Under the pieces are notes generated by a model. It had not been told where the DNA came from, ran no database searches, and saw only the letters and a program-made list of their open reading frames with translations. DNA of 64,000 nucleotides. Source: Gnetum montanum. Lineage: Eukaryota; Streptophyta; Gnetopsida; Gnetales; Gnetaceae. The translations under genes and the position numbers were made by a program. Below, piece by piece: positions 12,030 through 24,351 of this stretch (within the stretch, counting starts at the first letter, position 1; each line of letters starts with the position of its first letter). The stretch is taken from assembly GCA_015680685.1 (NCBI GenBank), contig MNCI01002993.1:364116-428115 (forward strand), written 5' to 3'.

Positions 12030-13022
12030 TTAACTTCTAGACTTTGTTTCTTTAAAAATGTGATTTAATAGAACACCACAACCTTTATAAAGTTTGAGCT
12101 TTGAAAGAAGTATTTTCTCCCAAGAAACATGCTCAACTAGATAAGATCTTAACAAGCTAAAAATGTAGCTTCAAAAATCTCAAAAAATTTACAATAACTT
12201 AAATCCACATGGAGTGTTTTCTCTCAAGAAACACACTCAACCTTGCAAGGTCCTAACAAGCTTAAGATATGCCTCCCTACAAGAAGTACATCAACCCTGC
12301 AAGGCTTACAAAGTAGGACATAAAAATCAAGAAGAGAATGTAACTATAATTATAGATTTCTTTATATGAGGATCTTGACAATTATAATACAACTTAAAAA
12401 GATAGAGAATTGAAGAAAAAATAAATTCACAAGATGTATACAATGAAGGAATATTCATGTGAATAGTGAATTTTCTTTTCACAAAGAAATTATTTCTTTT
12501 ATAGCCTCTATCTTTGTCAAATAACCATTGGAATTCATACAATAGCTTGAAAATAGCTAGTTCAAATGTCTCATTTGAGTTTGGGATGTCTTACTTATAA
12601 TGTCTTACTTGAGACATCTTAACTACACTTGGGATGTCTATTGTTTTTGTGGAACGTCAAGCCTTAAACCAAGCTTTTTCCTCTAGGATGTTTACTGTTC
12701 TTTTGGAACATCTTGGCAAATATAGAAACACCTTCTTTTGACTTTGAGGCTTCATGCATCCTTGTGTCTTTTACAAAAATATTTTAATCTTGGTTGAGAC
12801 TTCATCAATTTAGATTGGTAATATAGCTATCATCTTAGTCTTAACTCGTGCTTTGTCCTAATCTCACAATGTCCTTTATCTCAATCTCATTAAGCTCTTG
12901 TCCTGATCACATCATAGTTTTGTTAGGCTATTGTCTTAGTCCTTTTCTCATCTTGAAAGATCCACAAGCACATTTTTCACATTCTCCATTTTCCAAGGTT
13001 TTGACATACTAAAAGGTCAACA
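12030..13022 (-). mobile_element. Copia-type LTR, truncated (LTR-D)
   Basis: Read on the minus strand from 13022 it begins TGTTGACCTTTTAGTATGTC and follows the same order of blocks as the LTRs at 23188, 24352 and 34374: AACAAGAGC-like block, GACATCCC motifs, TATA box, then GTTGA(G/T)TGTGTTTC and ACCACA-type blocks. The match fades at about 12030, so the last roughly 120 bp of the LTR are missing or diverged. No gag or primer site follows it. It is a solo or truncated LTR of the same copia family that invaded gene copy 2, in the opposite orientation. Confidence 0.8.
12496..12503 (-). promoter_or_regulatory. TATA box of LTR-D
   Basis: TATAAAAG on the minus strand, preceded by GGC, at the position where the related LTRs have GGCTATTAAATATA or GGCTGTAAAATA. 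It is the best preserved of the family and marks the U3/R promoter of the copia LTR. Confidence 0.6.
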
Positions 13023-13139
13023 ACTATTTTATAATAGGAATAACATAACTATGGTTTTTAGATTTCAAAAATAAATATATTAAAAATAAAAATTCAATGT
13101 AGAAATACAAATAAGTAGAGGAGAAACTACAAATTAACA

Positions 13140-13314
13140 AAACTAAAAGGCCTAATATTTTAGTGATTCCCTTTTGGATTTTCATTCTTACAACCAATCC
13201 TAAAAAGCCTCCCCTTTGGGCTATGAAAAGAATAAGATCTTATCGTTATTCAGAAGCACCCAAATGAGTTTTCACTTTCTACTAAAGGCTTCCTATTAAT
13301 AAAAAGAAAATGAA
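13140..13314 (-). repeat. Repeat X, copy 1
   Basis: On the minus strand it contains TATTAATAGGAAGCCTTTAG, then AGAAAGTGAAAACTCATTT and GGTGCTTCTGAAT, and ends near GGATTGGTTGTAAG. Copies in the opposite orientation are at 16905-17060 and 18010-18100. It lies just beyond the 3' end of the LINE. Confidence 0.6.
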
Positions 13315-13329
13315 AGAGATAAATATTTA

Positions 13330-16300
13330 GGAATTTAGTTGAATTATTAGCTATTGAATGATTTCACTTTGAACTAATAATAAAATAAAATTAGTTAAAG
13401 AATCTCTATGAAAACCTACATTACTTCAAAACTTCTAGATAACATAAAGAATAAGAGGATGAAAGTAACACTAAGTATGAAGTAGAAATCCTTAAGGTTG
13501 ATGAGTGTCACTAAATTAAACTTCATCTAATATTGCTTAAAAATTATATAAATACTTGCTACACCAAGTTCAAGAGCTATGAGCAAGATGACAAGTAAAA
13601 AACAATGGATGAATGTATCTTTCATGTTGCAAATAGGACATCCTAGGTTATGATCACCCAAATGAGAGCATCAAATACTAATAGGTAAACCTTAATGAAT
13701 CAAATACCATAAAAAATATCTAATTTTTAAAGGATTAGTGGCATTTCATATCTTCTAAATTCACTACTTTCATAATTGTACATTGTGATTAATCTTCCAA
13801 AGGTATTTGAATCTTGGCAAAATATTAGTATTAGAACTAATAAAAGTATTTACAATCTTAGACTAATATGGAAAAACATGATGGTCATTAATTCAAGAAA
13901 AATAAAAAAACCATTATGAGAATCTTGAATGATTACAATCTTGTTCAAAATACCTAAAAGATGAAAAAATGTAAACTTTTAAGAAACAATAATGTCATTG
14001 AGACTTTGACACTCAGATTAAGTAATCTAGTGATTGTGCATGCAAAGAGATGAAAGAGAGAAAATTCCAAGCTTACATCATGTATTGCAAAGATGTAGAT
14101 GCTTAATAGCCTATAGTTTACTATTAATGGAAAGTCACCAAGAGAAACTTTATCAAGCATATAGGTAGAAATAGTAATATTATTGAAGTTTCAATGATAA
14201 AAATCTAAGCCTTTTGAATGTGATTTCTGACAATAGAACCTAATATAATAATACCTTTTGAAAAAAGTACTTAATTAAACAAATGAGTATCTTTTCAATA
14301 ATCACTACCTCTAGGGTTAGCCATCTAAATGCACTTATGAAAAAGAAGCTTCCATGGCTCTCTACCAAATAATTATTTAACCACCCACTTAGCATGTAAA
14401 ATAATACATTGCTTATAATAATTAACCAATCCTAATATAACATCCCATGATGTTTTTGAAGATATAAAAAAGAAAGAAGAAATGCTTAACAATTTAAAAA
14501 CATTTGAATTTTCTAGAATATGCCAAGATTTAGAGAAAGCTCATTCATAAACCTTCTTGTTGAAAAAGATAGAATATTTAAACCAATTAATATGAGAGAC
14601 TAAAAGTCTACAATATTGATCAACATAAGAAAAAAAGACAAATTGCAATAACTTTGTTTTTCTTTAAAATAAAAATAAGTCATCTACAAAATGCATATTT
14701 AATAAATTAGGAACATAATTTTCAATAAATATGCCTTGTAGTAAATTATGCTCCTAGTTCTTCTATATAGAATGACATAAAAAATTTGCAACAAGAATGA
14801 AGACATAAGAAACTAAAGAACAACCTTGTCTAATTGAGTGGTCAAGCTTAAAACTATTAGTAATTCCAACATTTGTAGTTACAAGTAATTATTATCTATG
14901 AAAAGAATCTCCACCATTTGAATAAATGTTTCTTTAAAATCATATTTGTGAATATAAGTAATAATAAATTTCCATTCAATTCTATCATATGCTTTAGGAT
15001 AATCAAGCTTCAAAAAATAAATGTCTTGTTTGAAATCCTTAGTACACTATATACCATTCTAAGCTAGAACAACATTATCTTGAATATATCTACCTTTGAC
15101 AAAGCGAGTTTGCACTATAGTAATTAATTGAGAAATAACTAGTTTTAATTTTTGGGTAAGATATTTAGTGAAAATTTTATAAAGAGAATTTAGAAGAGTA
15201 ATAAAGCATAAATTACCAATGTGGGAAATATCATCTTCCTTAGAATAAGTCTAATGACTCCTCTTTTTAGCTCTTAACTAAGAGAATGTTCTTCAATGGT
15301 TTCTACAAAAATACAATAAAGATACATACCAAAAAGATCCCAATGATTTTTAAAAAATTTAATGGAAGTTCCATCAAAACCTAAAGCTTTCTCATTGGCC
15401 AATCTAAACACTACATCTTCAATTTTATTAAGAGAGATATTTTGTTTAAGAAGATGGTAGTGACTATTGTAAACAATATTAAGTAAATGATCACAATTAG
15501 AAAGAAAGTTCTCATGATAAAATGCCATGAAATACATATATGTTAAAAATATATTTCAAGAAAATCATTGACAATAAAAGAATTAGAACTAATTTGATTA
15601 TCAAATTTTATGAATTTGATATAGGAAAATTACCTTTACCTTTTAAGAATTTGAAAATTTTATTGCATGGTTACAATTTAGATGCAAAGAAAGACTAAGA
15701 AAATAATATTTCATAGATTGAATTGTAATCTTTCCATTATAGAACCATGAAGAATAATTGGAAAAATAAATTGATCAAGATTTTCAAAAATCCAATTATT
15801 ATCTTTACTAAGGTTAGGCAAGGTAAACCAATTACCATGATGAACATTTGATCTAGCAACATTAGATAAACAAAATTATTTCTTAACATCACATCAAATA
15901 GAAAGCCCATGATCTAAAAACTAAGAAGAAGCTTCACTAATTTTTTTCCAAAAATTTTTAATTAGATAAAAATCACCATAAAAATGTGAAGGAATGTTAG
16001 AAAAATTTTGGAGAATCAACTACCATAGAGTAATTTTATTTACAGAAGTAGTTAGAGCATAAGTATTATACATAACAAAGGGAATTAAAGCACCTTGAAG
16101 AATTGCATAGACTAAAGAATTATCTTTTTCATGAGAGATAAAATTTTTAGAAAAAACATAATTGATAATGAGAGCTATATCAACTTGATCAATATTATGA
16201 TTAGTAAATAATACTGTAGAACCATGAAGAATAATATTACTAGCTATGACTATATCTAAATTGGAAATTTTAATATCTTGAAGAAGAATAAAATCAAAAA

Positions 16301-16480
16301 CTAAATTTCATGTGTGATGAAAAGAATTGACAACTTTTAGACAAATTCTATTAGTAAGGCCTTGAAATTACATAAAAAAATTAACATTCTGTGGAGGAAG
16401 AGGAGGCCCCTACCCTGTAATTAAAATTAACATTATTAAAAGAAATTATCTTCATATCTTAACCACTAGCTACAAATGAA
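13330..16480 (-). mobile_element. LINE (non-LTR retrotransposon), degenerate
   Basis: Read on the minus strand the domain order is that of plant L1-like LINEs. An endonuclease remnant lies at about 16372-16230, with GLTNRICLKVVNSF and DFILLQDIKI (the family has a QE.K motif). The reverse transcriptase starts near 15537. It shows EKALGFDGTSIKFFKNHW at about 15405-15340, LDYPKAYDRIEW at about 15009-14972 (motif with catalytic Asp), and FVDD at 14690-14679 (the YADD box). A zinc-knuckle-like CPICNMKDTFIHC at about 13646-13609 matches the zf-RVT region near the C-terminus. Stops and frameshifts are frequent, so it is inactive. The exact ends, poly-A tail and target duplication were not found. The flanks carry inverted copies of repeat X. 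Confidence 0.85.
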
Positions 16481-16904
16481 TTATTAGTAATTAAAATATC
16501 TTGAATATGTCGACAATTCTAAAGATTTAGCATATGTTCATAAATAGATAGAATTTTTTGATGTTTTTTAATTATGAAGAATCATTTGAAAGTGATCTAA
16601 ATTAACAATAGTTTTCTGTGAGACCTTAGAAAAATATATTTATTTCCCCTTAGTCATTGAAGAATTCTTTGAAATTTATTTCATCAGAAAATTCCTTAAA
16701 GATTATAAATATAACTTCTCTTTTGGTGTCAAATATTAGATTCTCAAAGATATTGCTTTTTACCTACAACTTCAAGCAAAAGGCTCCTAGTAAAAGCTGA
16801 ACAATTAATTTATTGTTTATAGTATTAATTTCTTTATATTATGGAGGCTCAAGGATGAAAGGTTTTAGCTTTTTTTTGCTATTTATTATTCATCTCTAAT
16901 TGAT

Positions 16905-17060
16905 GTATTCTTTTTTCTTTAGAGAGAGGTTTCTTCTTCTCTTTATAAGAAATTCTTTAGTAAGAAGTGAAAACTTATGATGGCACTTTTAGATAAGGGT
17001 AAGACCTAATCCTTTTCCTACACCAAAGGAGAGGTTTTTAAGGATTAGTTAAAAAGATGA
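16905..17060 (+). repeat. Repeat X, copy 2
   Basis: Contains ATTCTTTAGTAAGAAGTGAA, then ATGGCACTTTTAGATAAGG and AAAGGAGAGGTTTTTAAGG. This aligns with 13314-13140 read on the other strand. Together the two copies bracket the LINE as inverted repeats. Confidence 0.6.
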
Positions 17061-17278
17061 AAACATAAAACAACATTTTCAAAATCATTAGGATTTTTCT
17101 TTAGACTTTCTCTTTAATGATCTAATATACATTTGAGTTTTCTAAATACTATTATTGAATTTTTGGGATTCAATAGCTCTCCTACTAAACTAATTCATTT
17201 CTCATTTTTCTTTATTATAATCCAATATTTTTTTAGGTCAATAATAAGGATAATGATGATGTTATGATAAGTGTATAA

Positions 17279-17430
17279 TGAGGTGTTAGCCTTATGGTAA
17301 GACTCTTAATTTAAAAGCTCCAAGTCATGGGTTTGATTCTAGTGGGGCAATGTTGAATTACAAAGTTCTAATTAGAGTATATATATCTTAGGGTGTACCT
17401 ATATTAAAATTTTTTTGAGGTTCTAATACC
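17279..17430 (+). mobile_element. tRNA-derived SINE-like copy 1
   Basis: A tRNA-like head carries an A-box-like TTAGCCTTATGGTAAGA at about 17286 and a B-box-like GGGTTTGATTCT at about 17329 (consensus GGTTCGAATCC). Spacing between the boxes is about that of a tRNA, but there is no cloverleaf with paired arms. A body without coding capacity follows. It is read as a pol III-type SINE copy, not as a functional tRNA. Confidence 0.6.
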
Positions 17431-17499
17431 CTACTCCTAGTGATAGGTGGCTCAAGTGGCTAGCTCATTATCTTGTGGTGGTGGAAGAAGGGGGCCTAT

Positions 17500-17592
17500 G
17501 GAGGAGGATGCTATTGAAATCCATAAGAATTAAATCCATGAGTTGGAGCTTCCAAATCAAGATTCTTACCACTAGGCTAACACCTCATTGTT
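17500..17592 (-). mobile_element. tRNA-derived SINE-like copy 2
   Basis: On the minus strand it starts TGAGGTGTTAGCCTAGTGGT (a good A box), then CTTGATTTGGAAGCTCCAAC and a decayed B box, GGATTTAATTCT. The head matches copy 1, but the sequence after the B box differs. Confidence 0.6.
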
Positions 17593-17602
17593 AATTAGAA
17601 CT

Positions 17603-17676
17603 ATATATAACTCAATGTTGCCCACTAGAATTAAAGCTTCCAAATCAAATGTCTTATAACTAGACTAATGCCTCAC
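17603..17676 (-). mobile_element. tRNA-derived SINE-like copy 3
   Basis: On the minus strand it begins GTGAGGCATTAGTCTAGTTA, with GATTTGGAAGCTTTAATTCT and then CAACATTGAGTTATATATAG. The body matches copy 1 (CAATGTTGAATTACAAAG). It sits head to tail beside copy 2. Confidence 0.5.
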
Positions 17677-17679
17677 TAT

Positions 17680-19160
17680 TGTTAGCTCATTATCTTGCAA
17701 GGTAAAAGATTACTCGTTAAATTCATAATTGAGACATTATTACATTTCTATATATTTCTTCTAATATATGTTGTTGGTTATATGTCTTGGGGTGTATGTA
17801 TGGTTAAATTATTTTAAATTTTGACACTAATCTCCCCTCTTACATTAAAATAACTTTTTTTGGAGGAAGAAGAAAGGAATAGTGGAATCCCAAGAATGAA
17901 TAATAATATTAAAATGAATACTAAGTACATCATATGAATGAAGAGAAAGTCTAAAGAAAAAGTTCAAGGTAACACATTCAATAGCTAATACTTTAGATAA
18001 ACTCCCAAATGTTTCTCTCTTTATTTTTTTATTTTATTAATAGGAACCCTTTAGTAGGAAGTAAAAATCCATTTTGGTGCTTCTAAATGAGGGCAAGGCC
18101 TATGTAACGTCCCCATTCCCAAATGACGTTGCTGCATGACAAAGATGGTGCCTCTTCATAACAAGTGTTATCATTATTGTAACGAGGCCCAAAAGGGGGT
18201 GTTGTAATTGAGACATGAAAAGGTGCATTATAATAATGACCATGTCTCTTGAGGTAACCTTCAGGGTGTTTGAACTAAGGCATTTATACTTGGGCATTAA
18301 AGGTCATGTTAGGATGGAGTAGCAGAGCCAATAAACACAAGTCATGGGTACTAGGTGAAGTAAGATAGGAAGTGGACTAGTCGTCCCTTCTAGTTGGTTG
18401 TAAGCCTAACAATGGTGGTAGTGCTAGATTGCCTCTAAGGGATAGATGTTGAAAGAAGAAAACCCCAAGGAATACTCTTAAAGCATGATCTAGCTACACT
18501 ATTCCACATCAATAAAGCATTCTTTTCTTTCTATTTCTACATTTTCCTATTATATTCTTACACATAATGTCTAATATAATGTATATTTGATGTTTTCCAT
18601 AACATCTAGGAACAGGATGTCACATTATTCCTATTTCCTTTGCATTTACATAAAACTATAAAATGACATAAAAAACTTAAAACTTAAAATCAAACTAAAA
18701 ACATGGTCTACCATGGCCTAAAACTGATGGCCTATGATGGCCTAAAATTGGTGATTCCATGACCTCCATTGCATCTACCTTATGTGTAAATTATGAAATA
18801 TTTACTTCTTTGTATTACATATAGTTTTTACCTTAAAATTTATGCCTTGTGTTATTTTTTTATCATCAAAATTTATTTTATAGCTTTATTATTTTAACTC
18901 CTAGCCTTTTATGCAAGAAAGATATAAAATATTAAAAAGCAAAAAATTTAACCTATGATAAAAAATTTCCATATCAGTAGCCATAATCACATTATCTAAT
19001 AAAGAGACAACAACAAAGAATATAATATAGTCATAGTTGCACAATGCAATAAGATAACAATAAATAATACAATATCCAAGGCTATGAAAGCCAAAACAAT
19101 AATAGGACCAATAGTGTGGCAAGAATAATATAACATGGTATGCCAAAAAAAGTTTGCCAA
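17680..19160. other. Intergenic, no gene seen
   Basis: A third copy of repeat X lies at about 18010-18100, followed directly by TGTAACGTCCCC, which could be the edge of an undefined element. At 18690-18780 there are ATGGCCTA repeats like those at 5440-5640. Nothing else is supported. Confidence 0.4.
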
Positions 19161-21668
19161 AACTAAGCTATAGGAGGAGGAGGAGGATCATTAACAATAT
19201 CATCTTTAATGTTCTCATCATCATCACTTAAGACCTATAAGAAAAAAAATATATAAATCATTAGTAGCCATCATAAACAAAACATAACTATGAAACCATA
19301 AAATCTAAACAATAACAAATATAAAAATATAACATAAAAGGTTAAAAAATTTTACACAACCCTCTAGGGAATCAAAAGCTATGTCTTCAAGAGGAAATAT
19401 TTGAAGACCTGCTTCTAAACTATGAAGAATTTGTTCTTCACTCATGTTTGTCCAATCAATGTCTCCTAGATTCAATCCTATAAGGATCTTTCTCCTCTCT
19501 ATGCCTTTCCACTAAGGTGAACTGTGGAAGAAGTTAGCAGTGATGATTTTCCTAGATGTAGTAGTGATTTGAGGAGTAGGAGACTTAACAACAACCAAAA
19601 ATTTGGTAAATATGTTATAAATGTCCTCTACAACTATCGCCTTAATGAATAACTCATACTTACATTGTGTCATGGTTGTATCATGCCATAATTTCATGTA
19701 ATTTTCCTTCTTCACCTTGTATAGTTGTTTGTGAGCATTTTTTTTACCTCACTTTAACACCCATGCACATTAATCATGCTATTCCTTGGACTTTTGAACT
19801 AGGAGCTCCATTTGCATGTCTTTCTCCAAGTTACTTTTGGCTAGAGAAACTTTACCTTGGATGGAAATCCAATAGTGGGACTACTCTATTTATTTAGTTT
19901 GCACAAAATCCCTATTGAACACTTGTACCTTTATGAATTCATTACAAGAGGTTATTAACCTTGTTGGTGAGCTCCTTGTTTTGCTTTCTCAATGTCACAA
20001 ACTTCTCCTAGAAGAACTCATTTGAAAGTTGAACCTTCCATAATGTTTTTGAATAAGATGAAGCACATTCAGTGACCTCTTAATATAACTTGCATGGAAC
20101 TTTATCAACATCAAAGGGTAAGGCTAGGAACTCATAAAATTCAAAGTCTTGTAAAGGGTTCCATTATATTTTGGAAATTACAAGAACATAAAAAAATAAT
20201 ATTTAAAACACTTTAAAAAACATAAAACACTATAACCATAAAACATAAAAAATCAAAATATATGAAATAAAATAGTTTAACATTTCTCATACCAAAATCA
20301 TGAGATATTTGTTGCAATTTGTCTACCATATCATTCATTAATCCCTTCATGAATTCCAACTTCTCTAGGGCCTCCACCAAAGGTTTGGAGTAGAATGTAA
20401 ATATAGATGTTTCTAGTGAAGGTTCATACTCTATAATTACCATAATAGTTATACATTAATTAGAACAAAGATGAAAAAAAATCAAAACATAAAACAAAAC
20501 TTAAAACATACTAGGAAGACCATGAGATAGGTCTTTTGGAGGATTGTTCTTTGGAGGTAAATCATCTAAGATGAAATCAAGTACATTTAGAGCTTCCATG
20601 GATGTCCTCTCCTCCTCTTCCCTATTATGTTGCTCATCCTCTATACTAAGCTTAATGGCCATCTCCTACTTCTTTCCTACAATAAAATAAAATCATTAAA
20701 ATATAAAAAAATAGCAAAGATTTAAAAATAAAAATATAACAAAAATACAAAAAATATTTTTAAAAACTAAAAAATAAAAATATACAAAAAAAATTTCCAT
20801 ACCTTTAACATCTTGATTTACTATGTTGAGCTTGATGATAATCTTCTTAGACATTTTCTTGTTAGGAACCTAAACATTGTCTTCAACATGTGTCTTCCTT
20901 ATCTTCTTTCTAGTAGCACTTTCTACTTCTGTTGATAACTTCTTGATCTTCTTTGCACTACCACATGTAGCATGAGGCTCCACCCCTATGTTTTTAGAGG
21001 AACATCCATGAAAACCACTACGATTATTAGTGGTAATAGACAATGATTCTCCTATCTCCTCCACTAGTGAATCTTGGTGATGTATAACTTGAGCTATATC
21101 TATAGCCTAAGTTGTAGAGAGTTGGAGAGGATCATGTACAACTCATTTTCTATCTCCCTTAATCACTAGAAACTCCATAAACCTCTTAATATATGCAAAA
21201 AAGAATGTATATTGCATGCGATGAATATTATCAAGATTATTATAGAGCTTTCATATTTCATCCCTTAAGCCAATGACTAGGTGGGTAACTTAATCAAACA
21301 TAGTGTCATTAGTTAACACCCTTTTTTTATTATCCAAGCCTGCTGATCTCCTATAGTTTCCTTCTATGATAGTAACAAGAAAAATTCCCTAGCATAGAAA
21401 AGGGGATAGGTCTCATTGACTTCCTCAACTTTACACTTGTTAAAGATCAATGTTGCATTGGAAGGAAAGTTAATCCAAGCCTTCATTTCTTCTCTATAGC
21501 CTATATCTTTCCTTACTCTAGTGAAAACCTTGGCACCATTGTATGCTATGCCAAAGATATCGCTAAATATGGATGCATTAATACTCAAAAAAATAGGATA
21601 ACCATGAATATGGATGATGAATGATGAGACATGATATCACATAGGCCGCGATATCAAGTCGTCCCCTA

Positions 21669-21690
21669 CGATATCGCGTACGCGATATCG
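21669..21690. promoter_or_regulatory. 22-bp perfect palindrome in LTR U3
   Basis: Half-site CGATATCGCGT followed by its exact reverse complement, upstream of the TATA box at 21708. Further GATATC motifs lie just 5'. Likely an enhancer-type or protein-binding element of the Athila-like LTR. Confidence 0.6.
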
Positions 21691-21707
21691 TGGTCTACCG
21701 CCAAGTC

Positions 21708-21715
21708 TATAAATA
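21708..21715 (+). promoter_or_regulatory. TATA box of solo LTR
   Basis: TATAAATA, followed by AGAGG. It is conserved at the matching place in the LTRs at 48308-49183 and 58444-59237. Confidence 0.7.
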
Positions 21716-23187
21716 AGAGGTAGCTCTCCCTTGTTTCATCATCTTGAGTTAGAAGTAGGGAAACTCTGGCAGTTTGATCACTCCAAAGGTAGAATATTTT
21801 CCATGTGCCCGCAACAGGAGTCCTAAAGTAAATGGATCTTTATTCAAGCAACATTGTACCTAAACACAAGTTGTGTATGGAAATAAAGATGAACTTCCTG
21901 TATAAACCTTGCAGTGCATGGAATAGGATTTTATTTATTGTTAATTATTGCTTTCTCTTAGTAATGAGGAATGAGTAAGACTTGATTACGAGCATCTAAG
22001 GATGTGTACGGATAGTCAAGAAATCGACTGCTCATCGCAATGCGGTATGAGTACGACTTGATTACAAGCATCTAGTGTGACTACTTGGTAACCCAATGGC
22101 GTATTCAGGATCTATGCTTGGTAATCCCAGTGGTAGTCATGCACAAAGATGTGTACGGTTAGTCAAGGAATCGGCTGCTCATTGCACTTAGGCTAGATTA
22201 GATTCTCTCAACCCTTTCCTCCTAGTTAAGTGCCTTAGTACGACCACTTCAAGCATGTGCATTATGTGTGGTGATCCTAGCAATGATTAGCGTTTGGTAG
22301 TCGCGGTTGCATCGGTTTAGGATGTGTACGGTAAGTGGGAAAGGATGTTGATGCTAGGGAATTTAGACTTAGTTCATTAGTTAGAGTTAGTTAGTTTATC
22401 CAACCCTTCATCTCAATAGCATAGGAGATAAAACATAAAAGACCATAAAAATCATATACCTCGGACTTACTTAACCATACACCGTGACAACCACAAGTAA
22501 GTCTAGGAAGACAATGAATGATTAACCCCAAGTGTTCCATGGGGTGTGTAGGCACTTAGTCTGTGGAGTTTGACCGGATTGCCCATGCTATGCTCGTTTC
22601 ATATGGTTGAGTGTAGGGGTACCTCACTACTCATTAATGAATTTGGTGATCCCCTCATCAAAAGAGTCAATCATGTTCAATATCTTAATAGGAGGCATTA
22701 TTGAACTTGGTAACATGAACAAATCTTATAAACTTGCATTAGTAAGCCTATTTTGGATGTCAATATGAGTCTTCTCCACCACCCATTCTTGTGTGAAGTC
22801 TACTTTACCCCACTTAAGTTGAATTTTCTTCTCAAAACATCTTAAGATAGTCACATCAACCATAGACCTACTCACATAATCTAAAATCACAACATTGTTT
22901 ACTTGTTAGACTTTTAAAATTGTGAAAATTTTAAAAACAAAAGAGAACAAAAATAAAAAAACTTTAAAAAATCAAAAATACAAGAAATGTTGGCTATAAC
23001 AAGCAACTATTACTTACTAGAATTAGGAAAATCTAGAACCTTAGGATGAGCTAGTATAGGTTATTCTAAGTGTAAATAGGTTTACCATTTGTGTTCATGA
23101 TTGGTCACTATGCTTATTTCATACATGTGGGAATACCTTGTATAATATCTATCAAATTCAACATTGAGCTGATTGAGCACTTTAACT

Positions 23188-24309
23188 TATTGAGCTTTTG
23201 GTATCTCAAAATCTTAGAAATTGAAGAATGTGATAAATGAGTTTGTTTAATATTGCAAGTCTAAGAAAGAACAAGATAAGAACATGATGGAATCAGAATA
23301 AGACCTAAGATTGGGACAAGAGCTTATTGGTGTAAAGACAAGGACTCCATGAGTTTGAGATAAGAGCTTCATGTTATGAAGATGAGAGCTATGTTGAGAT
23401 GATAAGAATTCTCAACCAAGATGAAAGATTTCAAGGATTCATGAACTGTATAAGCCAAACATAGATGTTTCAATATCTGCTTGGACATCTGAGAAGATTA
23501 TTAGATGTCACAAAGGTGAAGTTTCAATTTTAGAATAAATGTTCGAAGAAAATAGTAGACATTTCAATTGCTATTTGGACATCCTACTTTTTAGTGGGAC
23601 ATCCCATTTGCAAGTAGCCTATTTTTAGTTAGACATCCCAAGCTTAAATAGGATGTTCTAGCTAGTCATTTCCTAATTGTTGCATGAATTCCAAGGACTA
23701 GTTGGAAAGTAAAAGGCTATTAAATATAATTGTAAAAAGCACAAGAACTATACAAGAATTATTCATTATTTATTATATATGTCATGTGATTATTGTATTC
23801 CATAATTATTTGATCATTTGTGAATTATTTTTTTGTGAGATCAAATTGCAAGAAATTTGTAAAGTTAGTTACTTTCTCTCCTTGATTCTTTTTCTCTCTT
23901 TTTAGCCCTATTGGGATGATGTGCTTCTTACAAGAAGGCATCTTATGAGCTTGTTTGAACCTTGTGGAGTTGAGTGTATTTCTAGCAAGAAAACACTCTA
24001 TGCAGAGCTCATATCATTATAAACATTGTAGGTCCTTGAAACCACATTTTGAGCTTGCTATCACCTTGTGAGATTAAGTGTGTTTCCAATGAGAAAATAC
24101 TTCAAGATGAGCTCAAAAAATTTAAAGGTTATGGTGTCCTTTAAATAAATTTTTGAAGGAACAAAGTATTGAGATATGTAAGGATTCTACCCTCCATGTG
24201 TGGATGTACCCAAGCTAGAAAACTATGTAAATTTGTGTGAAATTTTGGTTGTCTTAATTGTTTGAATTTGGGAACTTATTCAGCCCTCCTTCTAAGATCT
24301 TGGTCCTCA
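23188..24309 (+). repeat. Copia 5' LTR (LTR-A)
   Basis: Begins TATTGAGCTTTTGGTATCTC (from TGTTGACC...) and ends GGTCCTCA. The U3 has repeated GACATC/GATGTC motifs. A TATA-like GGCTATTAAATATA lies near 23715. Confidence 0.9.
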
Positions 24310-24311
24310 AG

Positions 24312-24323
24312 TGGTATTAGAGC
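24312..24323 (+). promoter_or_regulatory. Primer-binding site (initiator tRNA-Met type)
   Basis: TGGTATTAGAGC, 2 nt after the LTR end. This differs from the usual plant copia site TGGTATCAGAGC by one C-to-T change. It primes minus-strand DNA synthesis in this family. Confidence 0.85.
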
Positions 24324-24351
24324 TCAACACTCTTAATTTTTAGAGCTTAAC

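Larger units (their letters stand above)
17094..17960. repeat. Inverted repeat around the SINE-like cluster
   Basis: TTTTTCTTTAGACTTTCTC at about 17094 recurs inverted as GAGAAAGTCTAAAGAAAAA at about 17942. TTGGGATTC near 17162 recurs inverted as GAATCCCAAG near 17886. The arms are imperfect and enclose the three SINE-like copies. Confidence 0.45.
21622..22636 (+). mobile_element. Solo LTR, Athila-like family (1015 bp)
   Basis: Starts TGATGAG and ends CTCATTA (from CTCATCA). It is flanked by the 5-bp target duplication ATGAA (21617-21621 and 22637-22641). It is the same family as the LTRs at 48308 and 58444. It interrupts exon C' of gene copy 2, and removing it with one TSD restores the reading of the exon on the minus strand. 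There is no internal region, so it arose by LTR-LTR recombination. Confidence 0.92.

Noticed and set aside
17279-17352. Possible tRNA gene
   Set aside because: A and B boxes are present, but the arms do not pair and related copies lie nearby with different tails; better explained as SINE-like.
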